A stretch of 10,412 nt of DNA, taken from Candidatus Caldarchaeum sp. GTDB lineage: Archaea; Thermoproteota; Nitrososphaeria_A; Caldarchaeales; Caldarchaeaceae. This document shows, piece after piece, positions 1 through 5,610 of the stretch (position 1 is its first letter; every line of letters begins with the position of its first letter). The stretch is taken from the NCBI GenBank assembly GCA_025054795.1, contig JANWZU010000041.1, forward strand, positions 1 through 10,412, given 5' to 3'. The position numbers and the translations under genes are program-made. Under the pieces are notes generated by a model. The model did no database searches. It saw only the letters and a list, made by a program, of their open reading frames with translations, and was not told the DNA's origin.

Positions 1-113
1 ACAACGTCAACCCCTCTGTGCCTAAGCATAAATGTCGTAAGAAGACCTACTATTCCTCCGCCCACAACCACCACTTCTGGTCTCGCTTGACTGCTTTGCA
101 AGTCTGTTGGCAT
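1..113 (-). CDS. FAD-dependent oxidoreductase, N-terminal fragment (cut by window edge)
   Basis: Reading the minus strand from the ATG at 113-111 gives 37 complete codons that run off the left edge. After a 12-residue polar lead (MPTDLQSSQARP) comes a beta strand and glycine-rich turn, EVVVVGGGIVGLLTTFML, then RHRGVDVV. This is the GxGxxG dinucleotide-binding Rossmann motif with the following helix and second strand, as found at the N-terminus of DAO/GlpD-type and related FAD oxidoreductases. Everything defining substrate lies outside the window, so only the flavoprotein fold can be claimed. The start is supported by a GAGGT Shine-Dalgarno-like motif 7 bases upstream. The frame stays open for 44 more codons upstream to a TAG at 248-246, but with no ATG. 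The gene is divergent from the amidohydrolase at 422, so the two may belong to one locus (inference). Confidence 0.82.
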   Translation of the reverse strand, partial: MPTDLQSSQARPEVVVVGGGIVGLLTTFMLRHRGVDV

Positions 114-120
114 GAGCAGC

Positions 121-125
121 ACCTC
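121..125 (-). promoter_or_regulatory. Shine-Dalgarno-like site for the FAD oxidoreductase
   Basis: The minus strand reads GAGGT, then 7 bases (GCTGCTC), then ATG. Motif and spacing fit a ribosome binding site and support the ATG at 113 over a longer reading. A TATATATAT run at 128-136 lies just upstream, but it is only about 19 bases from the ATG, too close to be a good TATA box for a transcript carrying this site. Confidence 0.5.
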
Positions 126-392
126 GGTATATATATCCGTCTCCCTAAATTCTTCACTAAGAGTAGAGCATCGCCTGACAGCCTCGAATAGGTTTTGCAG
201 AAAGCATGTGAACAGGTGTGTTTGAAGTGAACCATGCAGTTGGTCCTATGAGTGGAGTTGCACAACTTAATCTAACTACCATTTCCGAATACAGTTGTCT
301 CAGCAATACTGCTGTAGAATAAAACACGTCCAGCTTTCTACCAATCTAAATCTTCACTCTCACAGCATCCTCTCCTTCAACACTTTAAATGC
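126..392. other. Divergent intergenic region, no confident gene
   Basis: This stretch separates the minus-strand oxidoreductase from the plus-strand amidohydrolase. I see no RNA gene, repeat or convincing plus-strand gene. On the minus strand the oxidoreductase frame is open from 245 to 114. It encodes an amphipathic-looking peptide including FEAVRRCSTLSEEFRETDIY, but has no ATG or TTG start. It could be an unrecognised N-terminal extension, a gene remnant, or chance. A minus-strand frame at 50-265 gives a cysteine-rich peptide with no recognisable pattern and is treated as a shadow. Promoter elements for the oxidoreductase are presumably here but I cannot place them. Confidence 0.5.
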
Positions 393-400
393 TTTATATC
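393..400 (+). promoter_or_regulatory. Putative TATA box for the amidohydrolase
   Basis: TTTATATC is centred 25.5 bases before the GTG at 422. The same box-to-start distance is seen before four other genes in the window. This favours transcription starting at or near 422. A second A/T element, TTTAAATG, lies at 384-391. Both overlap or immediately follow the in-frame ATG at 389, which argues against that ATG being translated. Confidence 0.5.
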
Positions 401-408
401 GGCGAACC

Positions 409-413
409 GGAGG
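409..413 (+). promoter_or_regulatory. Shine-Dalgarno motif that decides the amidohydrolase start
   Basis: GGAGG ends 8 bases before the GTG at 422, a good ribosome-binding-site spacing. It lies inside the coding region implied by the upstream ATG at 389, so it argues for the GTG start. It conflicts with a strictly leaderless transcript from the TATA box at 393-400. Either the true promoter is further upstream (for example TTTAAAT at 384-390), or the GGAGG is incidental. Both readings point to 422. Confidence 0.55.
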
Positions 414-421
414 AAAAAGAC

Positions 422-1819
422 GTGAACTGTTTAGTTAAGGGCGGCTATGTGATCACTTTGGATAAAGCTAGACGAATAATCAGAGAGGGAGCCGTCGTCG
501 TCGAGGACAGTAGAATTGTGGACGTTGGTAAAGCGGATGAAGTCGGGAAAAAGTACTCGAGGTACGAAGTGATCGACGCTAGGAATAAGATAGTTCTTCC
601 CGGACTTGTTGACGGCCATCTCCATCAGACGCAGATGCTTGCCCGTGGGCTGGCCGACGACGTCGACCTAATCACTTGGATACATGATAGAATTCTGCCG
701 TACGAGGCTGTGATGGACGACAAAGATGCATACATGAGTGCTTTGCTGTGCAGCATGGAGGCCATCAAGACAGGGACGACGACGGCCGTCGACCCCGGCG
801 GATACAGGATGGAGAACGTTGCGAGGGCTATGGCTGAGATAGGCATCAGAGGAGTCATAGCGTGGGCCAGCATGGATGTGGACGACCCGGCTAGGCCCGT
901 GCCTAGGGAGCTTAAAACATCGACCGACGAGGCTGTCAGGAGAAACGAAGAGCTTCTTAAAAGATGTCAGGGAATGGGCGACGGCAGAATAACGGTGTGG
1001 TGCGGTCTAAGAGTCGAGCCCAACGTCTCAGCGGAGCTCATAGCTAGAATAAATGACTTGGCCCTCAGGCACGGGGTGGGAGTTGAGATGCACAACGCCG
1101 TCACGAAGGAGCAGATGGAGTGGGTTTTGAAGAGAACAGGGAAGACAACCGTCGAGTACTTGAACTCGCTCGGCGTCCTCGGCCCCCACTGGCTTCTCAT
1201 CCACATGGGCTGGATTACAGACAACGAAGTGAAGCTGCTGAAGGAGAAAGACGTCAAGGTTGCGCATGTCCCGGGCGCCAGCATGAAGGGAGCTTACGGC
1301 TCAATAGCATTCGGAAAATTTCCCGAGCTCATAGCGAGCGGCGTGACCGTGTGTCTGGGATGCGACTCCTGCGCAGCCAACAACAGCTTGGACATGTTCA
1401 GAGCCATGTACCTTGCGTCAACAGCTCACAAGGAGGTGAGATACGACGCAGACCTCATACTGCCTGAAGAATCGCTGGAGATGGCGACTTTGAACGGAGC
1501 CAAAGCAGTTAAAATGGAGACGCAGGTAGGAAGCTTGGAGGTAGGTAAGAAGGCCGACATAATAATCGTAAACCCATACAACTCGAACTGGGTGCCAAAC
1601 CATGAGTTCGCCCTAGTTCCCAACCTAGTCTACTCGGCTGAAGGAAGGGACGTTGAGACCGCAATCGTAGACGGACGTATTGTTATGGAGAACCGCCGTA
1701 TGACGACCGTCGACGAGCAGAAGGTGTTGGAGGAGGCGCAGAAATCTTCGGAGAGGATTCTCTTCAGGCTTGAAGAGAAGTTCGGCCTAAAACTTAGCTC
1801 GAGATGGCCTATAGTTTAA
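422..1819 (+). CDS. ATZ/TRZ-type amidohydrolase (SsnA/TrzN/AtzA-like superfamily)
   Basis: A metal-dependent hydrolase or deaminase of the amidohydrolase superfamily, 465 residues from the GTG start (476 if ATG 389 were used), which matches the family. The N-terminal beta-sandwich strand is VNCLVKGGYVITLDKARRII. The TIM-barrel entry motif LPGLVDGHLHQTQ gives the HxH metal ligands (His66, His68), followed by the family-typical ARGLADDVDLITWI and EAIKTGTTTAVDPGG. Further candidate ligands are His224 (VEMHN), His261 (LIHMGW) and Asp315 (LGCDSCAANNSLDMF). The end returns to the sandwich with GSLEVGKKADIIIVN. In AtzA/TrzN-like enzymes the His224 region reads HxxE with a catalytic Glu; here it is HNAV, so Val227 replaces it. 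Another change is HVPGASMKG where HNPxSNxKL is usual. Substrate is not predictable: triazine-like, purine/pyrimidine or cyclic amide compounds are all in range. The EamA transporter gene follows after 40 bases, probably in the same transcript. Confidence 0.9.
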   Translation: MNCLVKGGYVITLDKARRIIREGAVVVEDSRIVDVGKADEVGKKYSRYEVIDARNKIVLPGLVDGHLHQTQMLARGLADDVDLITWIHDRILPYEAVMDDKDAYMSALLCSMEAIKTGTTTAVDPGGYRMENVARAMAEIGIRGVIAWASMDVDDPARPVPRELKTSTDEAVRRNEELLKRCQGMGDGRITVWCGLRVEPNVSAELIARINDLALRHGVGVEMHNAVTKEQMEWVLKRTGKTTVEYLNSLGVLGPHWLLIHMGWITDNEVKLLKEKDVKVAHVPGASMKGAYGSIAFGKFPELIASGVTVCLGCDSCAANNSLDMFRAMYLASTAHKEVRYDADLILPEESLEMATLNGAKAVKMETQVGSLEVGKKADIIIVNPYNSNWVPNHEFALVPNLVYSAEGRDVETAIVDGRIVMENRRMTTVDEQKVLEEAQKSSERILFRLEEKFGLKLSSRWPIV

Positions 1820-1859
1820 GTCAGAGGCGAAAGACAACCATAGGCTACGTGACTCTGAG

Positions 1860-2708
1860 TTGATCGAACATTACCTCGGCATCTCAGCTGCCTTGGGAGC
1901 GGCCCTGTTCTTCTCGCTTAGCAGAATTCTAGTCAGGCTTGGCCTGCGAGAAGGCTATGTAAACCAAGCCCATTACACATCAGTCCTTCTCAACAACATC
2001 TTCCTATGGCCTGCCGCAGCCATTTACACCTACATGTGCGGTCAAACCCCAAGCGTGATGTCTCTTGCGGTTTTCCTAGCGGCCGGCATATTCGCCACAG
2101 GCCTAGGTAGGCTTCTGACATTCACAACGCTTAGGACCATGACTGCCACAGAGTCGACGCCTTTCGTCTCAGTCTCTCCCCTCTTCGCCTCAATAATCGC
2201 TGTAGCATTGTTAGGCGAGACTGCAACTCCCAGAATCATCGTCGGGACGGTTTTGGTCGTCGGCGGGTTGTTGGGTGTGTCGAACCTAAAAGAACACGTT
2301 TTTAGGTTGAGCATCCTCACAGGATTGATGGCTTCGTTCTTCTACAGCCTAGGAGAAGCTCTGAGAAAATACGGGACAACGCTTACACCCAACCCACCTG
2401 CCGGCGCGGCGTTAGGCGCTTTAGCAGCCCTTGCCTTCCTCCCCTTCTACAGGAGCAACGCATCCAATCACATCACCCGCAACAAATTTTTCTTCATGTC
2501 CGGGATATCTACCTCAGCCGCACTACTTCTAGTATTCGTGGCATACGCCTTGACACCGCTAGTGATAGCGGTTCCACTCATAAACACGTCACCCCTTTTC
2601 ACCATTGTTCTGAGCCTCTTGATTGCTAGAAAGACCGAGAACTTCAAGCTTCAAGTAATAGCGGGATGTTTGACAGTGATGCTAGGAATCTTACTAATTG
2701 TAATGTAG
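1860..2708 (+). CDS. EamA/DMT-superfamily membrane transporter
   Basis: A 282-residue integral membrane protein of the drug/metabolite transporter superfamily, at the usual length. About ten hydrophobic segments are visible, roughly residues 6-26, 38-58, 68-88, 99-118, 124-142, 150-168, 180-197, 210-230, 235-254 and 263-281. They form two EamA repeats of five. The first repeat ends in the typical pattern SPLFASIIAVALLGETATPR, then a glycine-rich helix (VGTVLVVGGLLGV). The second repeat has INTSPLFTIVLSLLIARKTE, then AGCLTVMLGILL. The start is a TTG; no in-frame ATG or GTG exists between the upstream stop at 1808-1810 and this codon, and I see no strong Shine-Dalgarno site, so the exact start is uncertain. 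Relatives move amino acids, nucleosides, sugars or other metabolites, often as exporters. Its place between the amidohydrolase and UbiD-1 suggests movement of a substrate or product of this cluster (inference). Confidence 0.88.
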   Translation: MIEHYLGISAALGAALFFSLSRILVRLGLREGYVNQAHYTSVLLNNIFLWPAAAIYTYMCGQTPSVMSLAVFLAAGIFATGLGRLLTFTTLRTMTATESTPFVSVSPLFASIIAVALLGETATPRIIVGTVLVVGGLLGVSNLKEHVFRLSILTGLMASFFYSLGEALRKYGTTLTPNPPAGAALGALAALAFLPFYRSNASNHITRNKFFFMSGISTSAALLLVFVAYALTPLVIAVPLINTSPLFTIVLSLLIARKTENFKLQVIAGCLTVMLGILLIVM

Positions 2709-2725
2709 AATCAGAGGTTAAACAC

Positions 2726-2734
2726 TTATAAATA
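2726..2734 (+). promoter_or_regulatory. TATA box for UbiD-1, leaderless start
   Basis: TTATAAATA is centred 26 bases before the ATG at 2756 and is preceded by a purine-rich stretch that could serve as a BRE. There is no Shine-Dalgarno motif between box and ATG. The simplest reading is an archaeal promoter giving a leaderless mRNA, so UbiD-1 can be expressed independently of the amidohydrolase-EamA pair. Confidence 0.75.
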
Positions 2735-2755
2735 TCAGACTGGTTCCGCATCTGT

Positions 2756-4156
2756 ATGTCCAAGGACTTAAGAACATTCATAAACATTTTGGAGCGAGAG
2801 ACGCCTGAAGAAATCATACACATCAAGAGGGAGGTTTCGCCTAAGTTCGAAGCACCTGCGGTTGTGGCTAAGCTTGAGAAAATGGGAAAGTTTCCAGCCG
2901 TGATGTTCGAGAAGGTTAGGGGAAGCCAGTACCGACTTCTTATGAACATGCATGCAAGCGTTAAGAGAATGTGCCGGGCGCTTGAAATCCCGTTCGAGAA
3001 CGTGACTGCTGCCTACCGGGAGCTGGAGGAGAAGAGAATCAAGCCTAAAAGAGTTTCAGACGGTCCGGTGAAGGAGGTAGTCATCAAGGGCGACAAGGTG
3101 GACCTCGGCATACTTCCGATAACAACGCTGCATGAGCTTGATGCGGGCGCATACGTAGACGGAGGCCTTCTGGTGTCCAGAGACCCTGAGCTGGGCCACT
3201 ACAACCTAGGAGTTTTCAGACACATGGTTCAGAAGAAAGACCAGCTTGGGGCGCAGTTCTCGGAGACGGCTCAGACACACTACATACACAAAAAATACGA
3301 GAGGGAGGGGAAGAGGATGGAGGTGGCTATCTGCATCGGCCACCACCCAGCCTTCAACATAGGCGGCGTCGCCAACACCTCGCCCGGAGTGGACCAGTAT
3401 GAAGTCTGCGGAGCCTTGATGCGGGAACCTGTCGAACTTGTAAGATGCGAGACCGTTGATCTGGAGGTTCCAGCCAACTGCGAGGTGGTCATCGAGGGAT
3501 ACATGCCACCCGGAGTGATGGAGTATGAAGCGCCCTACGGCGAGTATCCCGGCACCTACGGAAGGCGAAGGCTAAACCCGGTCATCAAGGTGACGGCCAT
3601 AACGATGCGCCACGACGCTATCTACCAGAACGGGTTCTCAGGCCACCGAGACAACCTCGTATGGGGCATGTTCAACAGGCTTAACATCATATACAGGTTT
3701 GTCAAGCACGCGGTTCCCTCGGTCACCGACATAAACATGACGTTGAGCGGTAGATGCAGGTACATCTGCGTCGTCAAGACCAAGAAAACCGTGGAGGGCG
3801 AGGCGAAAAACGCCGTATTCGCTGCCTTCGCCGCCGACCCGTTCCTGAAGTTCGTCATAGTTGTCGACGATGACGTAAACATCCACAACGACGTTGAGGT
3901 TATGCACGCCATAGCCACTAGAGTAAGGGCTGATGAAGACATCTTCATAGTTCCCAACGCAAAGGGCTCGCCGCTCGACCCGACGGTCAGAGAGCCTGCG
4001 ATGGTCGCTAAGATGGGCATAGACGCTACGAGAAAACCTTACCACCCTGAGGAGATTAGAGTTCCCGGTGTTGAGGAGCTTCGTCTAGAAGACTACTTGG
4101 AGAAGGCTGTGCTGGACAAGATACCCGCAGCACCTTCGTTTTTCACATTCATTTAA
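2756..4156 (+). CDS. UbiD-family prenylated-FMN-dependent decarboxylase, paralogue 1 (UbiD-1)
   Basis: A 466-residue cytoplasmic enzyme of the UbiD family, which reversibly decarboxylates aromatic, heteroaromatic or alpha,beta-unsaturated acids using prenylated FMN made by UbiX. An N-terminal domain (about 1-100, starting SKDLRTFINILERETPEEI) precedes the split-barrel cofactor domain (about 105-300) and the oligomerisation domain (about 300-466, with FVIVVDDDVNIHNDVEVMHA). The motif YNLGVFRHM gives Asn150 and catalytic Arg155. His175 lies in THYIHKKY. The catalytic pair Glu258 and Glu263 is in YEAPYGEYPG. By manual comparison with yeast-type Fdc1 (ligands Asn168, His191, Glu233; catalytic Arg173, Glu277, Glu282), the metal-ligand Glu is replaced here by Gln214 (DQYEVCG). 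It has its own TATA box and a leaderless ATG. Its stop codon overlaps that of convergent UbiD-2. Substrate unknown; the archaeal mevalonate-pathway anhydromevalonate-phosphate decarboxylase is also UbiD-type and cannot be excluded. Confidence 0.92.
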   Translation: MSKDLRTFINILERETPEEIIHIKREVSPKFEAPAVVAKLEKMGKFPAVMFEKVRGSQYRLLMNMHASVKRMCRALEIPFENVTAAYRELEEKRIKPKRVSDGPVKEVVIKGDKVDLGILPITTLHELDAGAYVDGGLLVSRDPELGHYNLGVFRHMVQKKDQLGAQFSETAQTHYIHKKYEREGKRMEVAICIGHHPAFNIGGVANTSPGVDQYEVCGALMREPVELVRCETVDLEVPANCEVVIEGYMPPGVMEYEAPYGEYPGTYGRRRLNPVIKVTAITMRHDAIYQNGFSGHRDNLVWGMFNRLNIIYRFVKHAVPSVTDINMTLSGRCRYICVVKTKKTVEGEAKNAVFAAFAADPFLKFVIVVDDDVNIHNDVEVMHAIATRVRADEDIFIVPNAKGSPLDPTVREPAMVAKMGIDATRKPYHPEEIRVPGVEELRLEDYLEKAVLDKIPAAPSFFTFI

Positions 4157-5577
4157 GACAGAAGAGACCTGAGCAACGGGTCGTTTACCCGGTTGACGGC
4201 CTCCCCCAACCCTATTTTGTCGACGACGTTCTGAGGAGCCTTTGCGACGGGAGATTTTTCAAACCCTTTCAACGGCCAAGTAGCGTCTACTATGAGCCTA
4301 GTCTGCAGGACGCCTCGTTTAGACCGTTCAACGCTGTACGCTGAGGGGTTCAGATGCGCGCCCAAAGCATAAGGGATCACCACGAGGTCTCTGTCGGCTT
4401 CGAACCTGAAGGCGACAGCCCAAAGAACCTGCTCCTCGTCGAAAACGTCGATATCTTCGTCGACCACTATGGCCATCTTGATGTTGGGGTCTGCTGCCAG
4501 AGCAGCTAGGCCCGCCTGCTTACCTTCGCCGTCATTCCGCTTTCTAATCGAGACGTAGATGTGCGCCCTGCTTGAAGCGGATTTAGGCAGGTTAACCATC
4601 TTCACGTATGGCGCCACCTCCTTAATCCTCTTCAAGTAAGTAGCCATCCTAGGTAGCGAACCCATGACGATGTGTTCGTCGTGAGCCGCTGCGATGTCCT
4701 GGTAGACTGCGTCGTTCCTCATGCAGATGGCTGTGACCTTTATCAAGGGCACCATTTTCTTACCGCTGTAGTATCTTGGGTACTCTCCGAAATCACCCTC
4801 CTCAACCAGTTGGCTGGGGTTTTCGATCACTCCCTCGATGACTATCTCGGCGTCGGCAGGATACTCCAAGTCAACGGTCTCACCCCGGACAACCCTGAGA
4901 GGTTCGTCCATCAAAGCCCCAGCCAGCTCTAGCTCTCCGCCTATGTAGGGGAGACGTGCACCTCCCGCGGAGAGAAGGAATGCCGGATGATGGCCTATGA
5001 CGAGGGCAACTTCGACCGGCTTGTTGAGCTCGCGGTATCTGTTAAGAATGTATGTGCCGTGGTTGGCGGGGTTTATCATCAAGCCTATTCGGCCGTCGCT
5101 CATCAGCTGGTTTCTGTACAGTCCGACGTTGAGGGCACCTGTGTCAGGGTCTTTCATGATGGTTCCGGCTGAGCAGATGTAGGGCCCTCCGTCAAGCTCG
5201 TTGTGAACTATCTGTGGAAGAATTGATGCTTTAGCGGCGTCGCCTCTCAAAACCCTCTCCTTCACGGGCCCTGTATCAACAACCTTAGGCGCTATTTTGC
5301 GGTCAGCCCTTCTCATAAACTCTAACACAGTCTCCTCCTTCGTCCTAGTGCCGAACATCAGCATTAAACGCTCGAAGGAAGCATGCAGGTTCGTTAAAAC
5401 AGGTATGCTCGTCCCCTTCACCTTCTTAAACAAAAGCACAGGAGCCTGCTTCTGACGCTCAAACTTCTCAACAAAACCCATTATCTCAAACCTCGGGTCA
5501 ACCTCCCGGTCAACCATAAGAAGGTCTTCCGGCCGTTTCTCTAACAGAACACTCAGGAAAGTTCTTAAGTCGCCCAT
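4153..5577 (-). CDS. UbiD-family decarboxylase, paralogue 2 (UbiD-2), possible metal-site variant
   Basis: A 474-residue UbiD homologue, clearly paralogous to its two neighbours along the whole length. It starts MGDLRTFLSVLLEKRPEDLL and has the C-terminal motif AIVVDEDIDVFDEEQVLWAV, which is closer to the family consensus than UbiD-1. Asn150 and Arg155 (LNVGLYRNQ) are kept, as are Glu260 and Glu265 (EEGDFGEYP) and Glu215 (GGELELAG). The position of the metal-binding His in Fdc1 and in the other two paralogues is Thr175 here (NHGTYILNRY against THYIHKKY and IHYLHRKA). A His at 173, two residues earlier, might compensate. The protein could be an active variant, or a structural partner in a mixed oligomer, as phenylphosphate carboxylase uses more than one UbiD-type subunit. 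The gene lies 33 bases downstream of UbiD-3 in the same direction but has its own TATA-like box. Its stop overlaps the UbiD-1 stop. Confidence 0.92.
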   Translation of the reverse strand: MGDLRTFLSVLLEKRPEDLLMVDREVDPRFEIMGFVEKFERQKQAPVLLFKKVKGTSIPVLTNLHASFERLMLMFGTRTKEETVLEFMRRADRKIAPKVVDTGPVKERVLRGDAAKASILPQIVHNELDGGPYICSAGTIMKDPDTGALNVGLYRNQLMSDGRIGLMINPANHGTYILNRYRELNKPVEVALVIGHHPAFLLSAGGARLPYIGGELELAGALMDEPLRVVRGETVDLEYPADAEIVIEGVIENPSQLVEEGDFGEYPRYYSGKKMVPLIKVTAICMRNDAVYQDIAAAHDEHIVMGSLPRMATYLKRIKEVAPYVKMVNLPKSASSRAHIYVSIRKRNDGEGKQAGLAALAADPNIKMAIVVDEDIDVFDEEQVLWAVAFRFEADRDLVVIPYALGAHLNPSAYSVERSKRGVLQTRLIVDATWPLKGFEKSPVAKAPQNVVDKIGLGEAVNRVNDPLLRSLLS

Positions 5578-5600
5578 GAACGGGGGCTAGACTAGGCTTG

Positions 5601-5608
5601 TATATTAA
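5601..5608 (-). promoter_or_regulatory. TATA-like box for UbiD-2
   Basis: On the minus strand TTAATATA is centred 27.5 bases before the ATG at 5577. It lies in the 33-base gap after the UbiD-3 stop, and a further A/T-rich stretch (TATAAAG, 5609-5615) overlaps the end of UbiD-3. There is no Shine-Dalgarno motif before the ATG (the leader reads CCCCGTTC). UbiD-2 may therefore be transcribed as a leaderless message in addition to, or instead of, read-through from UbiD-3. Confidence 0.55.
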
Positions 5609-5610
5609 CT

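Noticed and set aside
50..265. Minus-strand 71-residue cysteine-rich frame
   Set aside because: The Cys residues have no regular CxxC spacing. It overlaps the oxidoreductase start in another frame, and the oxidoreductase frame shows a clear Rossmann motif.
1120..1467. Plus-strand 115-codon frame inside the amidohydrolase
   Set aside because: It is the +1 shadow of the amidohydrolase, rich in Arg and Gln, with no domain pattern and no ribosome binding site.
3622..4045. Two overlapping minus-strand frames of 132 and 135 codons inside UbiD-1
   Set aside because: Both are antisense to well-conserved UbiD coding sequence and show no recognisable domain or start signal. They are open because of codon bias in the real gene.
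4120..4200. Terminator between the convergent UbiD genes
   Set aside because: A short T5 run occurs at 4139-4143 inside UbiD-1, but there is no hairpin or downstream T tract on either strand that I can support.
2756..5577. Naming the UbiD genes as phenylphosphate carboxylase subunits or as the mevalonate-pathway decarboxylase
   Set aside because: The small gamma and delta subunits of phenylphosphate carboxylase are absent, and no mevalonate-pathway gene is nearby. Sequence alone does not assign the substrate, so no symbol is given.
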